Below are positions 22,860-31,758 of a DNA stretch of 32,024 nucleotides, one piece after another. The notes beneath the pieces are model-generated. The model searched no databases. It was not told the DNA's origin and saw only the letters and a program-made list of their open reading frames with translations. Position 1 is the first letter of the stretch; each line of letters begins with the position of its first letter. The stretch covers positions 1 to 32,024 of the forward strand of contig JAPPLM010000017.1 in NCBI GenBank assembly GCA_028874195.1. Reading direction: 5' to 3'. Both the position numbers and the translations under genes were made by a program. The stretch is from Chloroflexota bacterium. GTDB lineage: Bacteria; Chloroflexota; UBA11872; VXOZ01.

Positions 22860-24260
22860 ATGGCTGGAAAGACGCTGTTTGAAAAGGTTTGGGAGAGTCA
22901 CGTCGTACACGAGGAGCCGGGAAGTCCGGCGCTGCTCTACGTTGACCTGCATTTAGTGCATGAAGTCACGTCGGCGCAGGCGTTCGAAGGGCTGCGGCTC
23001 AGCGGCCGCACCGCGCGGCGACCGGACTTGACAGTGGCGACGGTAGACCACAACGTGCCTACGGCGGACCGCGGCGCGCCCATCGCGGATGACATTTCGC
23101 GCCGGCAGATCGAGACCATGGAGCAGAATGCGACGGAGTTCGGCCTGACGTTCTATGGCTACCGGAACCCGAATCAGGGCATCGTGCACATCATTGGGCC
23201 GGAATTGGGCTACACGCAGCCCGGCAAGGTCATCGTGTGCGGTGACAGTCACACCTCCACCCACGGCGCGTTCGGCGCATTTGCCCTTGGCATCGGCACC
23301 TCTGAAGTGGAGCACGTGCTCGCCACGCAGTGCCTCATTCAAAAGAAACCCAAGACCATGGAAGTGCGCGTGGACGGCGCCCTGCCCCAGGGCGTGACCG
23401 CCAAAGACATCATTCTGGGCATCATTGGGCACATCGGGGTGGACGGCGGCGTGGGCCACGTGATCGAATACACCGGTGAGGCGATACGGTCGCTCTCCAT
23501 GGAAGGGCGCATGACCGTGTGCAACATGTCGATCGAGGGCGGCGCGCGCGCCGGCATGATTGCGCCCGACGAGAAGACGTATGCGTATCTCAAGGGTCGC
23601 AAGTACGCGCCGGAAGGGGCCAATTGGGACGAGGCGCTCGCCTATTGGCGGACCCTGGCTACCGACGCCGACGCCACCTACGATAGCGTCGTGAAGATTG
23701 ATGCGGCTACGCTGGCGCCGCACGTCACCTGGGGCACGAATCCCGGTCAGGTGGTTCCCGTTACCGGCGCTGTGCCCAAACCGGGAGAGATGCCTACGCC
23801 GGAGGAGCAAGCTGCTACCGAGCGCGCATTAACCTACATGGGACTAGAGGGCGGCACGCCCATTCAGGACATCGCCGTAGACCGCGTGTTCTTGGGATCG
23901 TGCACCAACGCGCGGCTGGAAGACCTGCAAGCGGCCGCCGGCATCGTGCGCGGCAAGCGGGTGCACCCCGACGTTAGGGCCATGGTAGTGCCGGGATCGA
24001 CTCTACTCAAGCAAAAAGCGGAGTCAGAGGGTCTCAGCGATGTCTTTGAAGCTGCCGGCTTTGAATGGCGCGAGGCCGGTTGCTCTATGTGCTTGGGGAT
24101 GAACCCGGACATTCTCGAACCCGGCGAACGCTGTGCTTCCACGTCTAACCGCAACTTCGAGGGCCGCCAGGGCAAAGGCGGGCGCACCCATCTCGTCAGT
24201 CCGCAGATGGCCGCCGCCGCCGCGATTGCGGGCCGCTTTGTGGACGTGCGGGAATGGTGA
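22860..24260 (+). CDS. leuC: 3-isopropylmalate dehydratase large subunit
   Basis: LeuC with LeuD isomerises 2-isopropylmalate to 3-isopropylmalate in leucine biosynthesis, using a [4Fe-4S] cluster. The 466 residues are the bacterial full-length LeuC size. The cluster cysteines are C348 in LGSCTNAR, and C408 and C411 in [10 protein letters not shown]. Other aconitase-family blocks are [10 protein letters not shown] (59-68), [14 protein letters not shown] (127-140) and the C-terminal [12 protein letters not shown] (427-438). ATG at 22860 follows AGTGAGAGTCAGGT. The leuD gene is 120 bases downstream on the same strand; no leuA or leuB lies in this window. Confidence 0.97.
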   Translation: MAGKTLFEKVWESHVVHEEPGSPALLYVDLHLVHEVTSAQAFEGLRLSGRTARRPDLTVATVDHNVPTADRGAPIADDISRRQIETMEQNATEFGLTFYGYRNPNQGIVHIIGPELGYTQPGKVIVCGDSHTSTHGAFGAFALGIGTSEVEHVLATQCLIQKKPKTMEVRVDGALPQGVTAKDIILGIIGHIGVDGGVGHVIEYTGEAIRSLSMEGRMTVCNMSIEGGARAGMIAPDEKTYAYLKGRKYAPEGANWDEALAYWRTLATDADATYDSVVKIDAATLAPHVTWGTNPGQVVPVTGAVPKPGEMPTPEEQAATERALTYMGLEGGTPIQDIAVDRVFLGSCTNARLEDLQAAAGIVRGKRVHPDVRAMVVPGSTLLKQKAESEGLSDVFEAAGFEWREAGCSMCLGMNPDILEPGERCASTSNRNFEGRQGKGGRTHLVSPQMAAAAAIAGRFVDVREW

Positions 24261-24380
24261 GAAACGATTCTACGAATGTTTTGGTGAGTTGAGATCGCCG
24301 TAGTGCCTAAGCGATGACGCGAAAACAGACTGGGGCCAAACTGAGTGCCCTAGGGCTGAGAAGATGACGAAGGAAACAGG

Positions 24381-24989
24381 ATGGAACCATTTGTAACGCA
24401 CACCGGCAAAGTAGCCGCCCTCGACCGGGTAAATGTCGATACCGACCAGATCATTCCGAAGCAGTTTCTCAAGCGGATCGAACGCACGGGCTACGGCCCG
24501 TTTGCGTTCTTCGACTGGCGCTACTTCGAGGACGGCACGACGCCGAACCCGGATTTTGAGCTGAACGACGCGCGCTACGCAGGAGCGACGGTTCTTGTAA
24601 CCGGCAGAAACTTCGGTTGCGGCTCCTCGCGGGAGCACGCGGCGTGGGCGCTGAAGGAATACGGCTTTCTGGCCATCATAGCGCCGAGCTTTGCCGACAT
24701 ATTTGCTAATAACGCCGTGGAGAACGGCATGCTGACGGTGGTGCTGCCGCCGGAAGACGTGGCTACACTTACAGAACGAGCGCAAGACCTAGACGACTAC
24801 CGGATAACGGTGGACTTGGCGAACACGACGGTTCAAGACAACCAGGGCTTTGCGGCGGCGTTTGCGGTTGATCCCACGGTTCAGCACCGCTTGCTGAACG
24901 GACTGGATGCAGTGGGTCTTACGTTGCAGCAGGAAGACGCTATCACGGCGTTTGAGGAACGGCGCCCGGCTTGGCTCACTGTTTCCTGA
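24381..24989 (+). CDS. leuD: 3-isopropylmalate dehydratase small subunit
   Basis: This 202-residue swivel-domain partner of LeuC is the normal length. Markers are the N-terminal VDTDQIIPKQFLKRI (19-33), FFDWRY (43-48), and the substrate loop RNFGCGSSREHAAWAL (76-91), followed by SFADIFANNAVENGML. ATG at 24381 is preceded by GAAGGAAACAGG. It is separated from leuC by 120 bases without a clear terminator, so co-transcription is likely, and is followed by the terminator at 25023. Confidence 0.97.
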   Translation: MEPFVTHTGKVAALDRVNVDTDQIIPKQFLKRIERTGYGPFAFFDWRYFEDGTTPNPDFELNDARYAGATVLVTGRNFGCGSSREHAAWALKEYGFLAIIAPSFADIFANNAVENGMLTVVLPPEDVATLTERAQDLDDYRITVDLANTTVQDNQGFAAAFAVDPTVQHRLLNGLDAVGLTLQQEDAITAFEERRPAWLTVS

Positions 24990-25022
24990 CCGGGCACTTC
25001 AGTCCAAGCAGCTATTGACAAA

Positions 25023-25048
25023 GGCCGCACCGGTTTTCCGGTGCGGCC
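25023..25048 (+). terminator. Intrinsic terminator after leuD
   Basis: A perfect 11-bp stem, ggccgcaccgg (25023-25033) with ccggtgcggcc (25038-25048), and a TTTT loop, 34 bases past the leuD stop. The following atttgg is a poor T-run. Its placement between convergent genes suggests it may serve both strands. Confidence 0.6.
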
Positions 25049-25130
25049 ATTTGGTTGGCGTTCGTACGGTTGACCGTTGCTGACTGCTCGTAGCGCGCAG
25101 CCATTGTCTGCCAATGCGGTCGAGTTCGGT

Positions 25131-26039
25131 CTATTCGTCGGCGGTCAGTTGGCGCACCGGTGTCGCGAGCAGGCCGATTTCGTCGATCTCGATCTCCACG
25201 ATGTCACCGGCCCGCAGCGCGGCGTCTTCCGTCACGATGATGCCCGTGCCCGTGCTCACCACCGTGCCCACCGGCACGGGGTTATTGCGTACGAGATAGG
25301 CGGTAAGGGTCTCGAAGGGATGCCGAATCTGGTCGGTATTCGCGGAACCCTCGAAGATCACCGTGCCGTCACGGCGGATGCGGGCCGTGATCTCCAGATG
25401 ATAGGGATCGGTGATTTCTCCCGTCGTCACAAAGGTCGGGCCGAGGGCCGTGCACCCCAAGAAGATCTTCGACTGCGGCAAGTAGAGCGGATTCTCGCGT
25501 TCGATGTCCCAGGCCGACACGTCATCGCAGATCGTGTATCCGATGATCTCATTATCGAAGCCCAGCACGTAGGCGAGCTCCGGCTCCGGCGCCGTGAAGG
25601 TAGAGTCGACGCGGATGCCGATAGGCTCGTTCGGCCCGGCGCAGTGCTGCGTATCGCCCTTATAGAAGATTTCCGGGCGGTCCGACTGGTACACCTTGTC
25701 GTAGATGCCCATGGGCCCTTCCATGTCGGCGTCGCGAAACTCGGCGCTGCGGCGATATGTTACCCCACACCCCCACACCTGCGGCGGGAATAAGGGCATG
25801 GTGAGCCGGGGTTCGTCCGGCTCGAGAAGCTCCGCATACGCGTGCGCGCCGCCGGAGGCGTCGGCAAGCCTGTCCGCGATTACGTCATCGAGCGAGCGGC
25901 GCTGCCGGCGAGCCTCGTCCACAAAGTCCAGCGTCGTCGTGAGGTCCTGTTCCGAGTCGGTGATGTCGATAACCTGTCCGTCTTGAACGACACCGACGCG
26001 AATGCGCGAGTCCACGTCATAGTATTGCACCAGTTTCAC
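25131..26039 (-). CDS. FAH-family 2-dehydro-3-deoxy-D-arabinonate dehydratase-like protein
   Basis: This 302-residue protein of the fumarylacetoacetate hydrolase fold has Mg-binding residues E152 and E154 (PEPELAYVLG) and D172 or D173 (CDDVSAWDIE). The sequence is unusually close, as I recall it, to archaeal 2-keto-3-deoxy-arabinonate dehydratase: VWGCGVTYRRS (88-98), YDKVYQSDRPEIFYKG (113-128), ENPLYLPQSKIFLGC (182-196), RNNPVP. That enzyme dehydrates the C5 keto-deoxy acid to 2-oxoglutarate semialdehyde. It would fit downstream of a sugar-acid dehydratase such as 13565-14752, although they are 11 kb apart. The start is GTG 26039, because AAAGAGGAGCC precedes it; a longer reading to 26141 would translate the repeat at 26061 as FPRKRESI and is rejected. 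Confidence 0.85.
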   Translation of the reverse strand: MKLVQYYDVDSRIRVGVVQDGQVIDITDSEQDLTTTLDFVDEARRQRRSLDDVIADRLADASGGAHAYAELLEPDEPRLTMPLFPPQVWGCGVTYRRSAEFRDADMEGPMGIYDKVYQSDRPEIFYKGDTQHCAGPNEPIGIRVDSTFTAPEPELAYVLGFDNEIIGYTICDDVSAWDIERENPLYLPQSKIFLGCTALGPTFVTTGEITDPYHLEITARIRRDGTVIFEGSANTDQIRHPFETLTAYLVRNNPVPVGTVVSTGTGIIVTEDAALRAGDIVEIEIDEIGLLATPVRQLTADE

Positions 26040-26060
26040 GGCTTGGCTCCTCTTTAGGCA

Positions 26061-26090
26061 GATGGATTCCCGCTTTCGCGGGAATGACGG
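26061..26090 (+). repeat. Repeat family A palindrome, copy 3
   Basis: gatggattcccgctttcgcg followed by ggaatgacgg. The stem gattcccgc/gcgggaatg is formed around tttc. It lies immediately upstream of the GTG start of the FAH-family gene, only about 20 bases from it, so it would be in the leader transcript. Confidence 0.8.
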
Positions 26091-26147
26091 ATAGTAGGCC
26101 GATGCACAATTAACACCGCACTTGTCGATTGTCGGGGACAATTGCCT

Positions 26148-26888
26148 CTATAGTACTTCTTTCACGATACGGATGCCGTTCAGGGCCATGTGGTAGAGGA
26201 ACACGAGATGCATCAGGTCGCCGTCGTGGGGCATCACGCCGATTGTTTGCGCCACGCTCACAGGTAAGTCGTAGGTTTGGACGCAGTTTTCCGGCACGAC
26301 GACCTGGCAGTCGCGCTGGGCCGCATTTGCGGTGAGACGCAAGTGCATGGCCGTCTGGTAGATACAGAGGTCCGTGCAGTCGCCAATGACGAGAAAATAC
26401 CGTACCTCGGGATGCTGCTCGAGCCACTCCTGCAATACGGTGCCATGGGTCGGATGAAGCGAGTTTTTTGCGACGACCGTGAAGTGCGCGGCGGCGGGCA
26501 GTGCGGCCAGCTCCGGTACCGTATCGGATTCGCTCTGCCCTTCGATGCAGTGCGGACCGAACTGGGCGAATTCCAAGGCATCGGGACGGTGGGTGTCCTG
26601 GGGCAGCAGGTAATTGCGCACACCGCGCGCGTAGGAGCGCTCGATGACGTCCCGGACGGGCGCTATGAGTCCATTCACCCGGTCGCCTGCCAACGGGCCC
26701 TCGTGGCAGAACCCATTCACCATGTCCACGACAAGGACGACGACGTTTTCTGCCGCCAAGCCGTTTGCGGACCAATCCGCAGCCAGGTCGAGCGTCTCCA
26801 GGTCGGCGTGCCAGTCCGCCAGATATTCCAGGAACGCATTGCTGCTCAGGTTCTGCGTTCTGGTGCGTTCCGGCATGAGTGTGCTCAT
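26148..26888 (-). CDS. Nicotinamidase/isochorismatase-family cysteine hydrolase
   Basis: This 246-residue protein has the catalytic triad D55 (VVDMVNGFC), K141 (VVAKNSLHPT) and nucleophile C175 (GDCTDLCIYQTA). The preceding QDTH (97-100) and FGPHCIEG (110-117) resemble the metal-binding D-x-H and WPPHC..GT loops of nicotinamidase PncA, so nicotinamide deamidation to nicotinate is the most likely reaction; other amide hydrolases of the family cannot be excluded. An N-terminal extension of about 45 residues precedes the core. ATG at 26888 has GAAAGGAGGCAGC upstream, a strong ribosome binding site. It sits on the same strand, 108 bases before the FAH-family gene. Confidence 0.87.
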   Translation of the reverse strand: MSTLMPERTRTQNLSSNAFLEYLADWHADLETLDLAADWSANGLAAENVVVLVVDMVNGFCHEGPLAGDRVNGLIAPVRDVIERSYARGVRNYLLPQDTHRPDALEFAQFGPHCIEGQSESDTVPELAALPAAAHFTVVAKNSLHPTHGTVLQEWLEQHPEVRYFLVIGDCTDLCIYQTAMHLRLTANAAQRDCQVVVPENCVQTYDLPVSVAQTIGVMPHDGDLMHLVFLYHMALNGIRIVKEVL

Positions 26889-27014
26889 GTGCTGCCTCCT
26901 TTCAGGAATCCACCTTGCCGCGTGCTCTGGGATTGTGCTGCTCCCTCCCAATATACGCGCAATTACTGTGCCTCCATATTTAATACGGGGCGGGAGTCCA
27001 GACGGCACAGAGAA

Positions 27015-27043
27015 GATGGATTCCCGCGTGCGCGGGAATGACG
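27015..27043 (+). repeat. Repeat family A palindrome, copy 4
   Basis: gatggattcccgcgtgcgcg followed by ggaatgacg. The hairpin is essentially that of the copies at 16791 and 26061. It lies between the nicotinamidase-like and SAM hydroxide adenosyltransferase genes. Confidence 0.8.
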
Positions 27044-27065
27044 ATCTGGGGCACCGTCTTTCTCT

Positions 27066-27839
27066 TCATAGCACTACACGAATCTCTTCACCGACGTCAA
27101 TGTTCAAAGTACGTGCGGCATGCGCGCTGGGCAAGGCCAATTCGATGCGACCGCCGCTATTCACCACCGCTATCAGGCCGTCGCCCGCGGCGTAGTGCGG
27201 CGTAATGCCACGAATCCCCAGGTCACGCACCCGAAAACGCGCGTCTCTAGTCTCCTTACCCAGGTCTTCCAGCCGTAGGTTGGTAATCAGGTTACCAAAG
27301 CGATCGACGTGGATCACTTCACCGCGAATCTCATCGCCACACCGCTGAGGCAGAGGCCAGGTAAGCCGCTCCATGCGGGTTGTCGGTGTTCCCAGTCGCT
27401 CAGGCCGGACGCTATTCGCCAGGTGAGCGGCTACCGGCGCAAAAACATCGCGTCCGTGAAAGGTCGCGCTCACGGCGGGCCGCCAGAATTCCGGTTTATC
27501 CAGCGTGTAGATTTGCGCAGCGTCGTTTTCAGGCATGACACTGGTCAGCACACCATTGTCCGGCGCGAGAAACCGCCCATGCACAGTCTCGACGAGTATG
27601 GCCGCCCGGTCGCTGCCCACGCCGGGGTCGACGACTACCACGTGAATGGTGTCAGGCGGAAAGTGCGGACATGCCGTCTCCAGCGCAAATGTCCCCGCCC
27701 GGATGTCGTGTGGAGGAATGTCGTGTGTGATGTCGACGAGTGTGACGTGCGGCTCCAGGCTCAGGATTACGCCCTTCATCGCGCCCACGAAGCCATCCGC
27801 CGTGCCAAAGTCAGTGATGAGCGTAATAGTCATCGACAT
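27066..27839 (-). CDS. SAM hydroxide adenosyltransferase (DUF62 family)
   Basis: This 257-residue protein of the fluorinase/chlorinase superfamily uses hydroxide instead of halide, splitting S-adenosylmethionine into adenosine and methionine. The family's Asp-Arg-His set matches: D71 and R78 in VVVDPGVGSDRAAI, H128 in TFHGRDVFAP. This is the signature that separates the hydroxide enzyme from halogenases. Also visible are LITDFGTADGFVGAMKG (7-23), ITHDIPPHDIRAG, LAPDNGVL and, in the C-terminal beta-barrel, VIHVDRFGNLITN. The physiological role is unclear; SAM salvage or detoxification has been suggested. ATG at 27839 has no good ribosome binding site; an ATG two codons later is equally possible. 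Upstream, 27840-28032 shows nothing. Confidence 0.92.
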   Translation of the reverse strand: MSMTITLITDFGTADGFVGAMKGVILSLEPHVTLVDITHDIPPHDIRAGTFALETACPHFPPDTIHVVVVDPGVGSDRAAILVETVHGRFLAPDNGVLTSVMPENDAAQIYTLDKPEFWRPAVSATFHGRDVFAPVAAHLANSVRPERLGTPTTRMERLTWPLPQRCGDEIRGEVIHVDRFGNLITNLRLEDLGKETRDARFRVRDLGIRGITPHYAAGDGLIAVVNSGGRIELALPSAHAARTLNIDVGEEIRVVL

Positions 27840-28032
27840 GGGGCAGAGAGTCCGATTAAGCTCTTGACAGTCCTATTCTGCCTGCTATGCCTGAGCAAAG
27901 CAAGAGGTTGGGTGCGACATTGGTTGAGAATGGGTGGGCACTGAACGGAATGGCGCTCTCGCACCGGCGGTTAGGCTCATCAACGCGCGTGGTCACGGAC
28001 GCAGCGATTAGGCCCGGACAGATAATGCGGAG

Positions 28033-28749
28033 CTAGCTCGCGTCGCTCTCCGCTTTGCGCGTTGTCCGCGGGCGGGACGTGGACCGTTGTGACCGGCTCG
28101 ACGCCGCAGGCCGTTTGCTACCGCTACGGGAGCGGCCGGATGACGCCTGCCGGCCGCGTGATTGCCGGCTCCGTCGGACCGGACTCGTCCAAAGATCGGC
28201 GGGAGTAAGCAGAGCTTTGAGATTCTCTTCTACCTGTTTCGCGTCCAGGCCCTCGGCCTCCGTAGCGAATGCCACCGCTTCCTTGGCGACAGCACGCGTA
28301 GCGCGTTTCTTCCACACCTTGAGCAACGTGGCTACCAATTGCTCCTCAAACTGCTGCTTCCACTGCTGCTGGTACGGGAACTCGCTCGGCCACGCCATTG
28401 CGCCGGTTTGCGCAAGACACCGCACCATTGTGGTTTTGGCTAGGTCTTCCCACTTCTTCTTCCGCGCCGCGGTGGCGAGCGTGAACAAGGCTTGCGGCTG
28501 CTTGGCCAGCGCCTCAGCCGCGTCCTTTACGAGTTCTTCGTCATCTACGGCAGTCAACGCGGCGGCCAGCGCCTCGAAGGGGGCGAGGTCGCACTCAATC
28601 GAGTCAACGGCCTGTGCCGCTCTGATCGCTGCACGCGCCCACTGTAACGTCTCTTCCTTCTCCGCCGCCGCATCCGCCAAGCGCTGCGCTTCCTGCGCAG
28701 CCATCACAAGCTGTGTGGCGGGAATGTCATTCCAAACTAACGTGATCAT
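28033..28749 (-). CDS. Uncharacterised Ala-rich helical protein with basic Ser/Arg tail
   Basis: Not recognised. The 238 residues split into a helical, Ala-rich and acidic N-terminal 180 residues (several AxxA, EALAKQPQAL and AARKKKWEDL repeats reminiscent of a TPR or HEAT-like solenoid) and a 45-residue tail made of Arg, Ser, Lys and Pro (SRQSRGRQASSGRSRSGS and continuing). The tail is strongly basic and low-complexity, as in nucleic-acid-binding or RNA-chaperone tails; that function is inference. Coding status is supported by the uninterrupted frame, the separation of acidic and basic domains and codon use, but the ribosome binding site (AGAGGAC) is about 14 bases before the ATG, further than ideal. 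Confidence 0.6.
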   Translation of the reverse strand: MITLVWNDIPATQLVMAAQEAQRLADAAAEKEETLQWARAAIRAAQAVDSIECDLAPFEALAAALTAVDDEELVKDAAEALAKQPQALFTLATAARKKKWEDLAKTTMVRCLAQTGAMAWPSEFPYQQQWKQQFEEQLVATLLKVWKKRATRAVAKEAVAFATEAEGLDAKQVEENLKALLTPADLWTSPVRRSRQSRGRQASSGRSRSGSKRPAASSRSQRSTSRPRTTRKAESDAS

Positions 28750-28863
28750 TGGTCAATTCTGTCCTCTAGTGTTTGTTAGGTTTTTATCCCTAATCTTGTA
28801 CGCAATGACTGCTCGGTAGACGAGAGCACATTGCATCGTCATGAATGTGTCGCTTGCCTCATA

Positions 28864-28887
28864 GTAGCGCAGGTTTGCAACCTGCGC
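28864..28887 (+). repeat. Dispersed palindrome, second copy of the element at 4211
   Basis: Identical over 24 bases to the complement of 4211-4234. The core cgcaggtttgcaacctgcg is the inverted repeat. Here it is intergenic, between the valS stop and the Ala-rich gene. The bases that follow (ccgcggcagccgc) are not shared. Confidence 0.8.
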
Positions 28888-28968
28888 CCGCGGCAGCCGC
28901 CGGTGGTGCTTCCAGATGAGGCCTCCCAAACCTACAGGGACAACCATCTCATTTGTAGACCGCCTTCC

Positions 28969-31665
28969 CTAGGCTAGCGCCGCCAAGCGCTCACGCACCT
29001 GTTGCGCGCGCAGTTCCAGGTCGCCGAGCTTTTCCCGTTCTTTGGCTACGACGGGCGGCGGCGCGCGGTTCACGAAGTTCTCATTGGCCAGCAGCCCCTG
29101 CGTGCGCTCCAGATTGGCAAGGATGTCCGCCTGTTCCTTCTCCAGCCGCTGGCGCTCTTGCTCCACGTCGCGCAGCCCGGCGAGTGGCACATACACGGCA
29201 AGGCGGCTGGTGAGCACCGAGACAGCTTGCTCCGGTTCATCGTCGAGCGCCGCGAGGACCGTCAGCGGCCGCACGCGGGCGAGCAACTCGATGACCGCGG
29301 TATGCGCTGACACTGCATCGGATTGGCTTCCGGCCACAATCGTTGCGGGAATGTAGCGGCCCGGCTCCACTTCGTACTCGGCGCGGATGTTGCGCACGCC
29401 GCGTATCGCCTCGATGAGTTCATTGAGGAAACCTTCAGCTTCTCGATCGCGCGCACCGGCCGCCGGCCACGGCGCGGCGATCAGGCTTCCCGTGCCATCC
29501 GACAGTGCCTTGGGATACAGATAGTGCCAGATCTCTTCCGTGACGAACGGCATGAAGGGATGCAACAGGCGCAATATCACGGCCAGCGTGTTCTCAAGCA
29601 CGCTCTGTGTGACTGCCCGCGCCTCAGGATCGTCGCCGTAGAGGCTCACCTTGCTCGCTTCGATGTACCAGTCGCAGAACTCACTCCACACGAACTCCTG
29701 CAGCGTGCGCCCGGCTTCCCCGAGATGGAATTGCTCCAGCAGCCGTGAGACCTCCTCAACCGTGTGATTGCGGCGGCTGATGATCCAACGGTCCACGAGC
29801 GAAAGTCGGGGCGCGTCCGTCTCGGACGCAATGCCCGTCGCGCCTTCCGGGCGGTTGCTGAGCACGAAGCGGCTCGCGTTCCACAGCTTGTTTGCGAAAT
29901 TACGCGCCGCTTGAATCCGCTCCGTGGTGAAGCGCATGTCATTGCCCGCCGTCGTGCCCGTGACGAGCGCAAAGCGCAGCGCGTCCGCGCCGTACTCCTC
30001 CACCATGACAAGCGGATTGATCACGTTGCCGCGCGTTTTGCTCATCTTCTCGCCTTCTACGTCCCGAATGAGGCCGTGCAGATAGACGGTGCGGAAGGGG
30101 ATTTCCTCCATGTTTTCGATTCCCGTCATAATCATGCGCGCCACCCAGAAGAAGAGGATGTCGTGGCCAGTCTCCATGACCGTGGTGGGGTAGAACCTGC
30201 GCAGGTCTTCCGTGTCATCGGGCCAGCCCAACGTCGAATGCGGCCACAACGCGGAACTGAACCAGGTGTCGAGCACGTCCGGGTCCTGGCGCAGAGCGCC
30301 TGCACAGTCGGCGCACGCCTCCGGATCGCGCATGGGGTCGTCCACCGACGGCACCGCGACCGCTTCGCAAGCATCGCAGTACCACACCGGGATGCGGTGG
30401 CCCCACCAGAGCTGCCGCGAAATGCACCAATCGCGGATGTTTTCCATCCAGTTGTAGTAGATGCGCTCAAAGTGCTCCGGCAGAATGCGAATCTTGCCGC
30501 TGCGCACGGCCTCAATTGCGGGATCCGCCAGGGGCTTGACTTCCAGCCACCACTGCCGGCTCACGAGCGGTTCCACGATGATGTCGCAGCGCGTGCAGTG
30601 GCCGATGGCGTGCCGATGGGTCTCGATTTTCTCCAATCGCCCCTGCGCCTCCAGGTCGCGCACAACCTGCTCGCGGCAGGCATAGCGGTCCATGCCCGTG
30701 TAGGCGGCGCCGGCATGCTCATTCATGGTGGCGTCGAGGTTCAGCACGTTGATGAATTCCAGCCCGTGGCGTTGGCCGATTTCGAAGTCGGCAATGTCGT
30801 GGGACGGCGTTACCTTGAGCGCGCCAGCGCCAAATTCCGCCTCCACCGCGTCATCGGCAATGATTGGGATTCTTCTATCAGTTAACGGGAGTAGAACCTC
30901 TTTACCTAGAAGATGCCGGTAGCGCGGGTCGTCCGGATTCACTGCCACGGCGGTATCGCCGAGCATAGTCTCCGGCCGCGTAGTCGCCACGGTAATTGCG
31001 ACGGACTCATCCTCGACAAGCGGATACGAGATGTACCAGAGGTGGCCGTCTTCTTCCTCGTGGGCGACTTCGAGATCGGAGAGTGCGGTAGAGCAACGCG
31101 GACACCAGTTGGTGATGCGCTCACCGCGATAGATGAGGCCCTTGTGATAGAGGCGCACGAACGTGGTGCGCACGGCCCGCGCCGGGCCCGGATCGAGCGT
31201 GAACGTATCCCGCGACCAGTCGCAGGAGGCGCCAAGACGGCGGTGCTGGTCGTCGATGACGTTTCCGTACTTGTGCACCCACTCCCACACGCGCGCTTCG
31301 AATTTCTCGCGCCCCAACTCCTGCTTCGAGGTGCCCTCCTCTTGCAGCAGGCGCTCCACCACCACTTGTGTCGCAATGCCGGCGTGGTCGGTGCCGGGCA
31401 CCCAGAGCGTGGCGTCGCCGCGCATGCGGTGCCAGCGCACGAGCACGTCCTCGATAGCGGCCGTTAGCGCATGCCCGAGATGCAGTTCTCCGGTGACGTT
31501 GGGCGGCGGCATGATAACCGTAAACGGCTCAGCCTCAGCGTCCGCGCGGGGCGCAAAGTAGCCTCCCTCTTCCCAGAAGGGATACCAGCGCGCTTCCACC
31601 GGCGCGGGTTCGTAGGTCTTGTCCATTGTTTGTCGTGAATCTATTTCCGGTTTGGCTTTTGCCAT
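28969..31665 (-). CDS. valS: Valyl-tRNA synthetase
   Basis: This class Ia synthetase charges tRNA(Val). The 898-residue length is normal. The HIGH box is H62-L-G-H65 in NVTGELHLGHA, the KMSKS loop is KMSKT (540-544), and the editing domain lies between (ATTRPETMLGD at 227-237 and TPSHDIADFEIG at 286-297). DTWFSSALWP (466-475) is typical ValS, as is the C-terminal arginine-rich coiled coil (LEKEQADILANLERTQ). A further CxxC pair occurs in the middle (about 430-433 and 451-454), likely zinc-binding. ATG at 31665 is chosen because AAAGGAC lies about 12 bases before it and the alternative start at 31707 has no support; a start at residue 14 is also possible. A structured leader with its own terminator precedes it. 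Confidence 0.97.
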   Translation of the reverse strand: MAKAKPEIDSRQTMDKTYEPAPVEARWYPFWEEGGYFAPRADAEAEPFTVIMPPPNVTGELHLGHALTAAIEDVLVRWHRMRGDATLWVPGTDHAGIATQVVVERLLQEEGTSKQELGREKFEARVWEWVHKYGNVIDDQHRRLGASCDWSRDTFTLDPGPARAVRTTFVRLYHKGLIYRGERITNWCPRCSTALSDLEVAHEEEDGHLWYISYPLVEDESVAITVATTRPETMLGDTAVAVNPDDPRYRHLLGKEVLLPLTDRRIPIIADDAVEAEFGAGALKVTPSHDIADFEIGQRHGLEFINVLNLDATMNEHAGAAYTGMDRYACREQVVRDLEAQGRLEKIETHRHAIGHCTRCDIIVEPLVSRQWWLEVKPLADPAIEAVRSGKIRILPEHFERIYYNWMENIRDWCISRQLWWGHRIPVWYCDACEAVAVPSVDDPMRDPEACADCAGALRQDPDVLDTWFSSALWPHSTLGWPDDTEDLRRFYPTTVMETGHDILFFWVARMIMTGIENMEEIPFRTVYLHGLIRDVEGEKMSKTRGNVINPLVMVEEYGADALRFALVTGTTAGNDMRFTTERIQAARNFANKLWNASRFVLSNRPEGATGIASETDAPRLSLVDRWIISRRNHTVEEVSRLLEQFHLGEAGRTLQEFVWSEFCDWYIEASKVSLYGDDPEARAVTQSVLENTLAVILRLLHPFMPFVTEEIWHYLYPKALSDGTGSLIAAPWPAAGARDREAEGFLNELIEAIRGVRNIRAEYEVEPGRYIPATIVAGSQSDAVSAHTAVIELLARVRPLTVLAALDDEPEQAVSVLTSRLAVYVPLAGLRDVEQERQRLEKEQADILANLERTQGLLANENFVNRAPPPVVAKEREKLGDLELRAQQVRERLAALA

Positions 31666-31725
31666 CCTCGGGTTGTCCTTTCCGGTCTCTGTTTCTCGCC
31701 GACCCAAGTCTCGTGTTCACAGCAA

Positions 31726-31758
31726 CAAAAACCCGCTCTCATCGCCAGACGAGAGCGG
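31726..31758 (-). terminator. Terminator or attenuator hairpin in the valS leader
   Basis: On the minus strand, ccgctctc (31751-31758) pairs with gagagcgg (31733-31740), extended by a few pairs around tggc, and is followed directly by gTTTTTg. It lies 62 bases before the valS ATG. The tRNA-Glu transcript has its own terminator at 31911-31952, so this one is more likely part of the valS leader, that is, an attenuator. Confidence 0.65.

Noticed and set aside
26040-26141. N-terminal extension of the FAH-family protein
   Set aside because: The extra 34 residues are a translation of the family A repeat (SFPRKRESI). The GTG at 26039 has a good ribosome binding site.
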